Shown one piece after another: positions 10,701-21,528 of a stretch of DNA of 64,000 bases (the first letter of the stretch is position 1; each line of letters opens with the position of its first letter). The notes beneath the pieces are model-generated. The model saw only the letters and a list, made by a program, of their open reading frames with translations. It made no database searches and had not been told where the DNA came from. This stretch comes from Poa pratensis (lineage: Eukaryota; Streptophyta; Magnoliopsida; Poales; Poaceae). Where the stretch lies: assembly GCA_947311845.1 (NCBI GenBank), contig CAMZMU010000040.1:52805986-52869985 (forward strand). The letters are read 5' to 3'. The translations under genes and the position numbers were made by a program.

Positions 10701-12408
10701 AGCACGGATGAGGGGTAACCGTGCTCTTCAGGCAGCTATGGGATCCCAATCTATCGTGCAGTTAGGTCTTTTGATGGCCTTGCCTATGTTCATGGAGATT
10801 GGACTGGAAAGGGGTTTTAGAAGCGCCTTGGGGATTTCATCATCATGCAGCTTCAGCTCTGCGCAGTATTCTTCACCTTTTCCCTCGGGACAAAATCACA
10901 TTATTTCGGCCGCACGATCCTTCATGGTGGTGCAAAATACAAGGCAACTGGCAGAGGTTTTGTTGTTCGCCATGTAAAGTTTGCTGAAAATTATAGAATG
11001 TATAGCAGGAGTCATTTCGTGAAAGGACTCGAGCTCATGTTACTGCTAGTAGTGTATGAGCTGTATGGTGATGTGGCTACAGATTCCACTGCCTATGTTC
11101 TGCTCACATCATCTATGTGGTTCTTGGTAATCACATGGCTTTTTGCTCCATTCCTCTTCAACCCATCTGGATTTGAATGGCAAAAGGTGGTGGATGATTG
11201 GGATGACTGGAACAAATGGATAAGCAGCCGTGGCGGGATTGGTGTGCCGGCCAATAAGGCCTGGGAGTCCTGGTGGGAAGAGGAGCAGGAGCACCTGCAG
11301 TCAACAGGCCTAGTGGGACGCATATGGGAAATCATACTGTCTTTCCGATTCTTCATGTTTCAGTATGGTATCATGTACCATCTGAATATCTCCAATGGAA
11401 ACAAAGGTTTATCTGTAAGTTGTCCACTTTATTTGAGCTATTTTACAACTCCAGTCCAAACTACATCAGTTCCATGATATCGAGAATCTTTGTTTACCAG
11501 CCTGTTTTCTAATATGATTTCATGGCTGACCCCTCCAAATTTGATTTTGTGGCTTCAGGTTTATGGTCTGTCTTGGCTGGTAATTGTAGCCGTTGTGTTG
11601 GTCCTCAAGGTAAAGTTCATTTGGTCGACATTGATGAAATCAACAAGTACATATTGGGTGGCATATACTTGTAGTTCTGTACTTGTTATGCTTCTGATGT
11701 GGTGCCATTTCATTAGGTGGTATCTATGGGAAGAAAGAAATTTAGTGCAGATTTCCAGCTTATGTTCCGGCTCCTCAAATTGTTCTTATTCATTGGGTCT
11801 GTTGGAACTCTGGCCATTCTTTTCACCTTCTCCATCTAACAGTTGGTGACATATTCGCCAGCTTCCTTGCCTTCGTACCCACAGGATGGGCCATTCTGCA
11901 GGTACAACATTTTCCTTTTGTTTAGCTTTACGGTTTCACTCCCCAGCCTATCATGAGAGTATCAATTCAAAAGGGGAGAAACAAAATAGAGGATTTTGGT
12001 CAAGTTAAAATAGCTATGAGCAAAATTGTGGACTCTGTTCGTTTTTGGAAAATTATGAACTCCGTTGGCGCACTTACAGTTTACTTACGCCTAAACTTGT
12101 TTTCTGCTGTTAAATGCTGTAAGATTGTCATAAAAAAATTTGACATCTTTCACTGACTCTAATCCGTTGGGAACCAGATATCACAGGCAAGCAAGTCGGT
12201 GGTGAAGGCCTTGGGCCTATCAGGGTCTGTCAAGGCGTTGTCGAGGGGATACGAGTACCTGATGGGGATCGTCATCTTTGTGCCAGTCGCGGTGTTGGCA
12301 TGGTTCCCATTCGTCTCGGAGTTCCAAACGAGGCTGTTATTCAACCAGGCATTCTCCCGAGGCCTCCAAATCTCTCGCATCTTGGCTGGCGGGAAGAAAC
12401 AAAACTGA
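573..12408 (+). CDS. Callose synthase (glucan synthase-like), 3' half, 18 exons
   Basis: Plasma-membrane 1,3-beta-glucan synthase that makes callose from UDP-glucose. The window holds about the last 1,010 codons of a protein usually near 1,900 aa: the FKS1-type glucan synthase domain and the C-terminal membrane segments. Exons read from splice sites and homology: 573-696, 814-908, 994-1117, 1186-1337, 2018-2127, 2207-2332, 2416-2484, 2879-3068, 3339-3450, 3551-3670, 3744-3859, 3951-4034, 4779-4891, 10306-10535, 10619-11414, 11559-11609, 11717-11901, 12178-12408 (stop TGA). Family signatures include [70 protein letters not shown] and the C-terminal [15 protein letters not shown]. Three single-base deletions break the frame, near 10641-10646 (T run), 10831-10834 (G run) and 11836-11845. 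Restoring one base at each makes the total length divisible by three. The usual Arg in GGISKASRG is Cys here. The closest subfamily appears to be the CalS1-4-like group, by memory only. It is either a recent pseudogene or an intact gene with assembly indels. Confidence 0.93.
3127..3160. repeat. Stowaway-type MITE terminal fragment in intron 8
   Basis: The stretch begins CTCCCTCCGTTCCTAAATAT right after a TA dinucleotide, the classic Stowaway (Tc1/mariner MITE) terminus of Triticeae. No matching inverted end is visible before the next exon at 3339, so it is a truncated copy. The internal 'aaatataagatgttttagg' also fits this group. Confidence 0.7.
4268..4671. repeat. Hairpin-rich insertion flanked by ~45-bp direct repeats (intron 12)
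   Basis: Between about 4325 and 4580 the words 'gaagtatt' and 'aatacttc' recur on both strands, so the segment can fold on itself like a MITE. It is flanked by related direct copies, 4268-4314 and 4621-4671, each containing the core AAGCTAAACAATG followed by a TTTAAAG. This looks like a local duplication or an insertion with duplicated flanks. I do not recognise the family. Confidence 0.45.
4699..4755. repeat. (AT)n microsatellite
   Basis: Nearly pure AT dinucleotide array of about 57 bp, broken once by AA near 4722. It ends about 23 bp before the acceptor of the exon that starts at 4779, so it sits in the polypyrimidine/branch region of intron 12. Confidence 0.97.
4921..5017 (+). repeat. 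5' LTR of the intronic copia element
   Basis: 97 bp, TGTTAG...ATAACA, identical to the 3' copy at 9965-10061. Very short for a copia LTR. No convincing TATA box was found in it. Confidence 0.97.
5018..5034 (+). promoter_or_regulatory. Primer binding site (initiator tRNA-Met type)
   Basis: TGGTATCAGAGCACAGG directly abuts the 5' LTR. TGGTATCAGAGC is the standard plant copia PBS, complementary to the 3' end of initiator methionine tRNA. Confidence 0.95.
5035..5630 (+). other. GC-rich leader of the intronic copia element, with a 27-A run
   Basis: About 500 bp of very GC-rich sequence built from CCGTCGCCGG-like words, then an uninterrupted run of 27 A (5591-5617), then the gag start codon at 5631. 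Open frames exist on both strands, but all are Pro/Arg/Ala/Ser-rich composition artefacts and I do not call them genes. Confidence 0.75.
5631..9951 (+). pseudogene. copia gag-pol polyprotein (frame-broken)
   Basis: The polyprotein starts with ATG at 5631 (MSPSGYVAV) and ends with TGA at 9949-9951. Visible in order: gag with zinc knuckle [14 protein letters not shown] (about 6509-6560); aspartic protease [11 protein letters not shown] (about 6761-6800); integrase with its HHCC region (about 7180-7310) and a D,D,E core ([22 protein letters not shown]); RT with [11 protein letters not shown] (about 8999-9031); RNase H with SDATWASD and SRSSAEAEL; and the tail KHIGVD. Three frame changes are needed: near 5920 in gag, near 8235-8260 and near 8650. 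The last two bracket the integrase C-terminus and the RT start, so 1,424 codons stay open only because those shifts cancel. Catalytic motifs are all present, which fits a young element. Confidence 0.93.
9965..10061 (+). repeat. 3' LTR of the intronic copia element
   Basis: 97 bp, identical to 4921-5017. It is preceded by the polypurine tract GAGGGGGGG and followed by the target duplication ACTGT. Confidence 0.97.
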
Positions 12409-12960
12409 GGTGAGTCTAGGAGGCGGAGTCCCATCAGATTAAGCACAGGATAGGAAAAGGCAGAAGTTAGGTCCAGGTTCGGTGTACTATGGTGTTGGGT
12501 CCTTGCACATGGTTGTTGTTGGAGGGTGCTGCTAACATGCTGACGCTTTCAGAAGTTTCTTACTCTTGTACACATAGGCCGGGTTTTTTAGGCATTTTCC
12601 CATGTATATATCAGGCTAACACACTTACGTCTGATACTAGATTGCACTCTCCTTGTACAGATGTATGCTCCACAACAGTAGCAACAAAACATTTCAGTCC
12701 TTTAAGATTGCCTAGACCAGATTTCTGTGCATGAAACAGAAAAATAGATTGTTCTTTTCATGTGCACGAAGATGTCTGTCTGTTTGTATACCGATCAGTT
12801 CCTGCTTTATGCTTGGGATGTCTCAAAATCTGAATTCATATTATCATGATCTATTCTTCTAGAATACTCTATTCTGACGTACTGAGATCTTTTTGTAATG
12901 TTGTATTGCAGCTTATGAGTGTAGTATCACTTGATGGAGTTTTGCGTTCTGTTTCATACA
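12409..12960 (+). other. Probable 3' UTR and downstream flank of callose synthase
   Basis: No open frame of note. T-rich and AT-rich sequence typical of plant 3' UTRs follows the stop codon. I cannot fix the polyadenylation site from sequence alone. Confidence 0.45.
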
Positions 12961-13499
12961 GACAATGATAATGCGGCTGGGACTAGATTTCAGTAGGTTG
13001 TGTAAATTATGCTGACAGGTACAACTTAAGATTTAGGTGAAGGATGGTATTGAGTAAAGGTTGTGAATCCGAGTTTGTTTTCATTCGAGCTCTAAGCAGA
13101 TCACATCACCGAAATCTCTATTCGCAAAATGAGCTGAAGCAACATCGATTACAATCATACCAGGCCGGTGACTAACTACAACTTTCAGCTTGTTCGTGCC
13201 CAATCATAATGATCTCGCAACGAGGTGGCTGAACTATGATATTGTAGTCAAAAGGTTTTTTCCTTCTTTTATTCTCCCCAACGATTGCTATAGTTTAGCC
13301 GTTTAGGCGCCATCATTTGAACCGTCAGGCTGAGTATTTAGGGTTGTGTTGTAACCTGCCGCGTCCTATAATGTGCTGACATGACAAAGCGACTACTAAG
13401 CTTGTGTCCTGGCAAGAGAAACACATAACCTCAGCCGGAAGGTCAGGTCCGTCGTATGCTGCTCCAAGCGTTTGAGTGGTCTTGGCATGCTACACCTTG
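12961..13499. other. Intergenic sequence, no feature seen
   Basis: I find no coding potential, terminal repeats or RNA gene between the callose synthase flank and the LINE remnant. Confidence 0.5.
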
Positions 13500-14150
13500 A
13501 CAAGCTAGTTTGCACGCCCGCATCGGCTACGTTGGCCTTGGTTTGCGTGGACCGATCCACACAAGACTTGGATCGTATGGGCAACCCGTTCATGACCTTA
13601 TCTATGTGTCTCTCAAGATCACTATCGGCGATGGAGGCAAGGCGAGCTTTTGGGAAGCGTCTTGGTTAAACGGTTAGCGTGCGCGCCCTAACTTGCTAGA
13701 ACCTCACCTTTTTGCATGCTTGAAAAATAATAAGTGGTCAATTAAGCAGACTACCCATCTCAATGTGTTCATTGATCAAATTGACCTCACTTGACTACAT
13801 TCGGTCGAGCATATTATGAATTTGTCACCCTTTGGGGTCTCATTTAGCATGTGCAACTTCAGAAAGGCATTGCTGATTCCATCTCGTGGAAACCCACTAC
13901 TTTGGTGACTTTTTTCTGCGTCCCGAGCTCAGTTCGAGGGCGCCACAAATGTCGGCGCTTGTATGGAAAGCCTAGGCACCACGTAAATGCAATTTTTCCT
14001 GGTTCATCCTCCGGAATAAGGTCTGAATAGTGGATCGCCTCGAGGGCCAAGGCTGGACTCATTGTTGCAAGAGAGAGTCTGACTCCCGTCGCACCTCCTT
14101 TTTGGCTATTGTAATGGATCGATTGCAAAGATTTTGCCTACATTCGAAAA
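13500..14150 (+). pseudogene. Decayed LINE (non-LTR retrotransposon) ORF2 fragment
   Basis: Frame-shifting translation gives short runs typical of the region after the reverse transcriptase of plant LINEs: LRWPWFAWTDPHKTWI (about 13527-13574), ITIGDGGKASFWEASWLNG ending in a stop (about 13618-13677), KNNKWSIKQ, then AQFEGATNVGACMESLG, NKVWIVDRLEGQGW and nearby pieces up to about 14110. At least three frames and several stops are involved, so it is an old relic. An A-rich stretch near 14145 (cgaaaaaagaac) may mark its 3' end. Confidence 0.75.
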
Positions 14151-14286
14151 AAGAACATCTAGTCAGAATATAATCAGCGAAACATCCTGATTGCCTACAC
14201 AACCATTACATTTACCGTTTGGTCCTTCACCCATCCTGTATTCCGGTATGGGTGTCAGTTCATGCCACGGTTCGTATATGACATGC

Positions 14287-14436
14287 TGTTGAGCAGCAAG
14301 GAGCTCACCTGGTGGTCTCGATGGTGGCCGGCGGCTGGTGGTCTGGACTGTTCGTATTAGGTCTGGGAGGTTGCATATCCCTTCTTCTTGTAGCTTCACT
14401 TACACACATGGGCCTGGCCCAAATACTGTTCCAACA
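14287..14436 (-). repeat. 3' LTR of the minus-strand copia element
   Basis: 150 bp; on the minus strand TGTTGGAACAG...CTGCTCAACA. It matches 19343-19494 except for a 2-bp indel. Confidence 0.96.
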
Positions 14437-14443
14437 CTCCCCC

Positions 14444-17400
14444 TCAAGATGGATGGTAGATGTCAATCAACCCCATCTTGTCACATGCCAAGTTACATTC
14501 CTTTGTTCCCAAACCCTTTGTCAAACAGTCTGCAAACTGCTGCTGAGAGCTAACATGACTAAGACTGATGATCCCAGCATCGAGTTTCTCCTTAATGAAG
14601 AAGCGGTCAATTTCCACATGCTTTGTCCTGTCATGTTGAACTGGATTGTTTGCAATACTTATAGCTGACTGATTGTCACACCATACTCTTAAGGGTCCTC
14701 TTCTCAGAAGTTTCAACTCGCTCAGAAGATGCTTCACCCAGAGCATTTCAGTCAACCCTTGAGATAAAGCTCTATACTCAGCTTCTGCTGTTGATCTAGA
14801 CACCACTGTCTGTTTCTTACTTCTCCATGATACCAAATTTCCTCCCACAAACACACAATAACCTGATGTTGATCTTCTATCATCTGGACAACCAGCCCAG
14901 TCAGAATCACTATAGCCATCCACCTCGAGATGTCCATTCTTTGCAAACCACAAGCCTTTTCCTGGAGTCCCCTTCAAGTATCTCAGGATTCTCTCCACTA
15001 TCTCAAGATGCCCACTTCTTGGCTCATGCATATATCTGCTCACCACACCCACTGCATATGTAATGTCAGGTCTTGTATGACATAAATATAGTAATCTCCC
15101 AACCAACTTCTGGTAATCTTCCTTATTCACCAGATCACCTGATTGTGCAGTCACTGGATGGTTTTGTTCAATTGGAGTGGAGGCTGCTCGACACCCCATC
15201 ATGCCCATGTCACTCAAGAGATCCAAGGTGTATTTTCGTTGACACAAAGATATACCTTTTTCGTTCCGGGCCACTTCAATGCCGAGGAAATATTTTAGGT
15301 TCCCCAAATCCTTTACCTCAAACTCCTTGCTCAAGCACCCCTTGAGTCTCTTTATTTCTTCCTGATCATCTCCAGTAATGATAATGTCATCCACATAAAC
15401 TGCAAGAATGGTGATTTTTCTATCAGAGTGTCTGTAGAACACCGTGTGATCACCATTGCATTGACCGTACCCTATACCACAAACAGCACGTCTGAACCTA
15501 TCAAACCATGCCCTCGGTGATTGCTTTAATCCATACAAGGATTTCTTCAGCCTGCATACCTTTCCCATTGTCTCGAGGTACCAAAACCTGGTGGTATCTC
15601 CATGTACACTTCTTCCTGCAAGTCACCATGCAAGAAGGCATTCTTAACATCTAATTGATGCAGCTTCCATCCAAAGTTAGCAGCACATGAAACCAATATC
15701 CTTACTATGTTCATCTTTGCTACTGGAGCAAACGTCTCATCATAGTCAATTCCATAAGTTTGACTAAACCCTCTCGCAACCAATCTGGCCTTATACCGTT
15801 CTACCTTCCCCTCAGGATTCTGCTTCACAGTGTAGATCCACTTACAACTCACTGCTTTCTTTTCTGCTGGCAAAGTGGTTAGCACCCACGTCTTGTTTTT
15901 CTTCAGTGCTTCCAACTCTTCTATCATTGCATCACGCCACTTCGGATCTTGCTTTGCAGCCTTCCAATCCTTCGGTGTTGACACAGTCTGTAGAGAGGCA
16001 ACAAACGCTCTGTAGGAGGGAGACAAAGCCTCATACGATACAAAGTTCCCAATATCATTGTCATCCCGAATAGTTTGTAGTGCCTTCTTGGCCACTATAG
16101 TATCCTGCTCATCCCTGTATTTCTCAGGAGGCCTTCCTGCCTTAGCTCGTGGTTCTTTCCTCAAGGCAATAGGAAGATCCACAGTGTCACCTGAGCTAGC
16201 ATCACTACCTTGCTGCTCCCCCTGCACATGTGGCTGCTGCCCCGCAGTATCAGATGAGGTCGTATCACTGTGTTGATGCTCCCCCTGCACATGTGGCTGC
16301 CGTCTAGAGTACACACGGAGATTCTGTGGCCAACGATCTCGAACAGGAACAGGAACCTCGAGAGAACCAATTTGAATAGTACCTATTGCCGGCTGAACCT
16401 GAATCTGCACATCTTCTTCAGTGTTAGTTCCCACAGAATCACCTTGAGTCTGTGATACAACCTTCTCCCCCTCATGACCATCTTGCACAGAGTGTAGGTG
16501 GTCAAGTTCTACAAATAACAGACTCAGATCAGTCGGTTCACCATAGAATGGCTCAGATTCCCTGAAGGTGACATCCATACTCACAAACATGCGTTTTGCA
16601 GAGGGGCTCCAACACTTATACCCTTGCTGACTCGATGAATAACCCATAAACACACATTTCAGTGCTCGTGGGTCTAACTTCCCAATAGATGGCCTATGAT
16701 CCCGAACAAAACAGGTACTTCCAAATAACTTTGGAGGGACAATGAACTTGTTTTCTCCAAACAGTAGCTCACATGGGGATTTCATACCTAGTATCCTTGA
16801 AGGGGTGCGGTTGATCAAGTATGTGACTGTCATGACTGCTTCACTCCATAAGAACTTGGGAACATTCATCGTGTACATCAAAGAGCGAGCTACTTCCAAG
16901 ACATGGCGATTCTTGCGCTCCGCCACACCGTTTTGTGGAGGAGTATCTGGGCAGGATGTTTGATGGAGAATTCCCTGGGCAGACAAGAAGGCTCCAAAAT
17001 TGGTGTTCACATACTCTGTGCCATTGTCACTCCTGATCACTTGCACCTGCACCTGAAGCTGATTCTTCACATACGCATGAAAATTCTGAAAACAGTTAAA
17101 CACCTCATCCTTATGGCGCATCAAGTAAACCCACGTCATACGAGAATAACAGTCGATGAAAGTAACAAAATACTTCATTCCATTAACAGACACCACTGGA
17201 CATGTCCATACATCTGAATGAATAAGCATAAAAGGAGATATACTCCTCAGCCCCTTATTCACATACGATCCTCTTGTGTGTTTAGCATATTCGCAAGCAT
17301 CACATGACAACTTGCCCTTGCTTATTCCACACATAACATCAGGAAATATTCTACTCATCTTATCAAAAGATACATGCCCCATCCTACAGTGATGAATCAT

Positions 17401-18894
17401 TGCACGCTTTTCCTTGTCGTCCATGGTTGCAGCAAACACCAAATCCGGCTGCACACCCTTGTCCATGTACCAAAGCCCCCTACGCCTGGTGCCAGTCCCA
17501 ACCATCTGCCTCGTCTGTCGCTCCTGAATCAAGCAACCGAACTTGTCAAAAATCACACTACAGTCAATTTGATCAATCAGTGCACTTAAAGATGCCAAAT
17601 TGACAGGAAACGCTGGCACATGCAAGACCGAGGATAGAGAGATGTTGGGGGTACACTTCACTGTACCAACCCCGACAACAGGCTGTTTTGTACCATCAGC
17701 TGTTTGAATGGTACCATTATGAGTAGAAGGATGATTATTGTAAGACTCAAACACTGAGAATTTACCCATTCTGTATCACTTTCATTAGCAGCAAGAGAAG
17801 CCCTTTCAGAATTACCTTCATTCGTGGAGGCCCAGTGAGCAAAGTCTCCATAGGTAGCATCATCTACTTTTGTGTCCTTTGACGTGCCATTGTCCTGTTC
17901 AACCACCATGTGTGCCTTCTGACCCCCTGAGTGTCCTGAATATCCACCTCTGCCTCTAGCATTTTGACCCCCTGAATATCCACCTCTGCCTCCATATGTC
18001 CTGCTACCCCCCCCCCCCCCTGTAATATCCCCTGCCTCTGCCACGATTTGGACAGTTCCACTTCAAGTGACCAGGCTCACCACAGCTAAAACAGTCCCTG
18101 GTATCTTTCCACTCCCTACGCTCGGTAACTGCAAACGTGGGAGTCGACACAACCTTCTCATCTGTTTTCAGAGATAGGCGCACTTCCTCTTGATTCATTG
18201 CTGCAATAGCCTCATCAATAGTCGGCAAAGAAGTTTGGTGCATCAAGGAAGCCTTCCTACCATCAAAACGACGGTCGAGCCCATCTAAAAGTTTCAGCAC
18301 ACGCCTTCGTGCTATCCACTTGTGCCCTGACTCGATGCTAGCTGCATCATAGAGTTCGAGAGGGTCACAGTTATCTTGATCTGCCCATAAAGCCTGTAGC
18401 TCTGCCACATATGTCATCACTGACATCTCGCCTTGGCGAAGACGGTGAATCTTCTCATCAATCTGAGCAATGAGCATGACATTGCCCTTGCCGGAGTACT
18501 GGGTAGACAGAGTCTTCCAAATTTCTGAAGCTGTAGCTAGCCCCTCCACAGAACGAGCAATGGAGGGCACCACCGATTTCAACAACCATCCAACAAGCAA
18601 AGAGTTGATAGCCTTCCACTTCTTTCCCTCCACACTAGTCTTCTCTTCCGGTTCTCCAACAGTACCAATCAAGTACTCATCAAGATCTTTTGGTTCCACA
18701 GCTAGCATTGCCCTCCGAGACCAACTCAGATAGTTGGTAACTCCCTCTAGCTTAATTTCAGTGGGTGACAATTCTATCTTCTGGACTACTTCCTGCCGAG
18801 GAACAATGGCCCCCGAGCTTGAGCCATCTGTGTTGGACGTGAGAAACATTGTGAGTTTCTCCAGAGCCTCAGCTAGAATCTTCTGATCACCCAT
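14444..18894 (-). pseudogene. copia gag-pol with deleted protease motif
   Basis: Gag begins at MGDQKILAEAL (ATG near 18894) and runs through a zinc knuckle CFSCGEPGHLKWNC (about 18060-18100). The frame then shifts in a run of ten or more C/G (about 18007-18018), continues through Gly-rich repeats, and at about 17765-17775 passes straight from SDTEW to [11 protein letters not shown]. The expected Asp-Ser-Gly active-site segment of the aspartic protease is absent there and the frame changes. The integrase (HHCRMGH...[31 protein letters not shown]) is open to about 15560. After another frame change come RT (AVYVDDIIITG) and RNase H (SDSDWAGC; SRSTAEAEY; KHVEID), to a stop at 14444. Without protease, this copy could only be mobilised by enzymes supplied in trans. 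Confidence 0.92.
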
Positions 18895-18912
18895 CTTCAC
18901 CCGTAGCAGCAC

Positions 18913-19342
18913 GCAGCGACTACGTCCCCACGACCCTTCTTCTCAAATCCGGAATTTTTCCGGAAATAATTCCGGGTCAGCACCGGAGTCTTCCGACGCG
19001 ATGCGAACGGAGACGAGGAGAGCAGTGCTACTTCACCACAGCAGCACCTTCTTCTTCTTCGTGAGCAGCTGCACACAGCAGCACCTTCTTCCTCCCTGCA
19101 CACAGCAACACGCAGCAGCACCTTCTTCCTCACCTTCTTCCTCTCTGCACACAGCAACACGCAGCAGCACCTTCTTCCTCACCTTCTTCATCTCTGCACG
19201 CAGCAGCACCTTCTTCCTCCTTCCCCTCAGCTGCTCCCTCACACCAGCAGCAGCAGCTCCTTCTCCGCCGCCCAAGAACGCCCCTGATCTCCGCCGGGAC
19301 CGCCGTCCCGTCAAGCCCCGCCGTCGCCGAGCTCTGATACCA
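18913..19342 (-). other. Leader and PBS of the minus-strand copia element, with a tandem repeat
   Basis: CT/GA-biased leader. On the plus strand the unit CTGCACACAGCAACACGCAG starts at 19096 and again at 19145 (period 49 bp), with a third partial copy near 19193, separated by CTTCTTCCTCACCTTC. The PBS reads GAGCTCTGATACCA on the plus strand just before the LTR (about 19329-19342), the complement of TGGTATCAGAGC. Confidence 0.8.
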
Positions 19343-19494
19343 TGTTGAGCAGCAAGGAGCTCACCTGGTGGTCTCGATGGTGGCCGGCGGCTGGTGGTCT
19401 GGACTCTGTTCGTATTAGGTCTGGGAGGTTGCATATCCCTTCTTCTTGTAGCTTCACTTACACACATGGGCCTGGCCCAAATACTGTTCCAACA
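19343..19494 (-). repeat. 5' LTR of the minus-strand copia element
   Basis: 152 bp, paired with 14287-14436, followed by the target duplication CATGC at 19495-19499. Confidence 0.96.
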
Positions 19495-19499
19495 CATGC

Positions 19500-20315
19500 A
19501 CTATGTCGCCCACCACTAAACAAGTTTTCAAAACCTTAGTACTCACGATCTTGACTTTGAATGTTAGAAAAAAATCACATTACTTAAGCTGCACAAAATT
19601 ATGGAGAAAATCATACATGCATATAATATATGGACACAAGTGTCCGCGCGTAATTTTTTGAAACTTAAACATGAGCGTATGCAACCCGTGCAAAAAAATC
19701 TCAAGCTAGGGTCTACATTATATATTCATTTTCTCATTTTCATGGAGGTGGCATACGATCATACTATTTTACAAAACTTTGTGTGAATAAGATTTAGCAC
19801 AAGATATAGATGCATATTTTTTTCGAAAATTTAGAAATAGGAGTTTATCCATCTTTCCAAATATCCATTTTTTTCGATAAAGTCTTCCAGATATCCATGG
19901 ACAATGCCGGGAGGCCGCACACCTGATCATAGCACCCTAGCGCAACGCATGGCAAGTTGGCAACGAAGTGAAAGGAGCGAGGAGAAGAGAAGGGAGGAGA
20001 GGTGTTTGCCAAGTGCTGATACGATGTGGTTGTCATGGAGTACTAGTAGCCCCTAGCCCGTATCCTGTATTGTATTGCGGCGTTGAATCACCCAAGTGAA
20101 GAAGTGTCGCCAGCCTGCCAATTGCCAAAGCGCCAAATGCGATGCCACCAAAACGGCGAGAGAGCCGCGGACCGATCGACAAGCTGCTTAGCTCTGATTA
20201 AAACAAGAACAAGAAAGCAACATACTGTAGTAAAAACACACAGCCGCGCGGGCGCGGGCGCGGCGAACAACAAGGTGTTGTCTCTCTCTCGGCGCACGCG
20301 CACCGACCGACGCCC
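19500..20315. other. Intergenic / upstream region of the PPPDE gene
   Basis: No gene seen. GC content rises from about 20040 toward the ATG at 20316, so the promoter and 5' UTR of the PPPDE gene should lie here. No convincing TATA box was found. The sequence just upstream of the ATG is TCTCTCTCTCGGCGC. Confidence 0.5.
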
Positions 20316-21071
20316 ATGGCCTCCTCGTCCTCTTCCTGGTCCTCCTCTTCGGCCGGCTCCGCCGCCTCCACCTCGATGCCCCGGCCGCCTTCGACTCCGA
20401 GGCCGCAGCCGCACGCCGCCCCCGCGCCCTCCCCGGTCTTCCTCAACGTGTACGACGTGACCCCGGCCAACGGCTACTCCCGGTGGCTCGGCCTGGGCGT
20501 GTACCACTCGGGCGTTCAGGTCCACGGGGTGGAGTACGCGTACGGCGCGCACGAGGGCGCGGGCAGCGGCATCTTCGAGGTGCCCCCGCGGCGGTGCCCC
20601 GGGTACGCCTTCCGGGAGGCGGTGCTGGTCGGCACCACGGAGCTGACCCGCGCCGGCGTGCGCGCGCTCATGGCCGACCTCGCCGCCGACTTCCCCGGCG
20701 ACGCATACAACCTCGTCTCCCGCAACTGCAACCACTTCTGCGACGCCGCCTGCCGCCGCCTCGTCGCCAAAGCCCGCATCCCGCGCTGGGTCAACCGCCT
20801 CGCCAAGATCGGGGTCGCCTTCACCTGCGTCATCCCCTGCAGCGGCGTGGGAGGCGCCAAGCAGCAGCAGGTACGCGGCCGCAAGGGGGAGCCTGCTCGC
20901 ATCAGGAGCCGCTCCGCGCGCCAGGCCGCCGCGCCGACGACGCAGCGGCCCAGGACCTTCTTCCGCTCCCTCTCCGTCGGCGGGAGCAAGGACGTGACGC
21001 CCAGCCCGCTACCAGTCCCAACGGCGGGGGCTCTCACCTTGACGTCAACGCCGTCGGTGGCCACCACGTAA
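20316..21071 (+). CDS. PPPDE thiol peptidase domain (DeSI-like) protein
   Basis: A 251-aa single-exon protein. Residues about 40-165 form a PPPDE domain (papain-fold thiol peptidases, deSUMOylating/deubiquitinating-like; DUF862). The first catalytic residue is His64 in GVYHSGVQVHGVEYAYG, and the nucleophile is Cys138 in YNLVSRNCNHFCDAAC, both in conserved settings. Residues 1-40 are a Ser/Pro-rich leader. The C-terminal 75 residues are basic and low complexity (RSRSARQAAAP, RPRTFFRSLSVGG) and probably disordered. A short hydrophobic stretch after the domain (IGVAFTCVIPC) recalls the plant members. The start at 20316 is chosen for its CGCCCATGG context and because no upstream in-frame ATG extends the domain. 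GC-rich codon use is normal for grass genes. The open frame on the opposite strand is a shadow. Plant members often carry an intron, so its absence here could mean this is an intronless paralogue. Confidence 0.9.
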   Translation: MASSSSSWSSSSAGSAASTSMPRPPSTPRPQPHAAPAPSPVFLNVYDVTPANGYSRWLGLGVYHSGVQVHGVEYAYGAHEGAGSGIFEVPPRRCPGYAFREAVLVGTTELTRAGVRALMADLAADFPGDAYNLVSRNCNHFCDAACRRLVAKARIPRWVNRLAKIGVAFTCVIPCSGVGGAKQQQVRGRKGEPARIRSRSARQAAAPTTQRPRTFFRSLSVGGSKDVTPSPLPVPTAGALTLTSTPSVATT

Positions 21072-21528
21072 CGGCCTCCTTTTTCTTTTACAGCTCACAT
21101 ATTCTTCCTTTTTCTTCACAGTTTTATCAGATTTTTTGTGCATAGTACTACTTGTGACCCATTAAGAAACTTGAGTACGATCACTATGATGATACCAGTA
21201 GTAATTGCAGTTCATTAGGCTCTTAATTCCCAGTGTAAACTGTAAAATCATTCCAGCTCGAGTACACCTGGCGGTGCCATCAATTTACATTTAGTACGTC
21301 GTGGTTAACGACGTCCATTGCGCCATTTGTGGTGTGTGTCACATAGAACCAATTCTTTCGGGCGAGCCATCCAATAGGAATACGACCAAAGCATATCAAA
21401 TGCCAAAGTTGACCATTGATATAGGCTTTTGCTAACGCAAAGAATTCCTCATGTCTGTACTTTTGTTGCTTGGGTTAGTCTCTACGTGTTTAATTGCCTC
21501 CGTGTCAGCTCGCATTTTGTTCGGTCCG
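21072..21528 (+). other. 3' flank of the PPPDE gene
   Basis: AT-rich sequence after the stop, probably including the 3' UTR. Nothing else recognised. Confidence 0.4.

Larger units (their letters stand above)
14287..19494 (-). mobile_element. Ty1/copia LTR retrotransposon, protease-deleted, minus strand
   Basis: 5,208 bp. LTRs are 14287-14436 (150 bp; 3' LTR in element orientation) and 19343-19494 (152 bp; 5' LTR). They differ by a CT dinucleotide near 14349, and I saw no substitutions. The target duplication CATGC is perfect (14282-14286 and 19495-19499). The initiator-Met PBS lies just inside the right LTR and the polypurine tract (plus strand CTCCCCCTCAAG, 14437-14448) just inside the left. 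Coding order on the minus strand is gag, integrase, RT, RNase H. The insertion is recent, but the copy is defective because the protease active-site segment is missing and the frame is broken. Confidence 0.96.

Noticed and set aside
11490..11849. 119-codon frame
   Set aside because: Reads through two introns and out-of-frame callose synthase exons.
20088..20735. 215-codon minus-strand frame
   Set aside because: Lies antisense to the PPPDE gene; GC-driven shadow without a recognisable domain.
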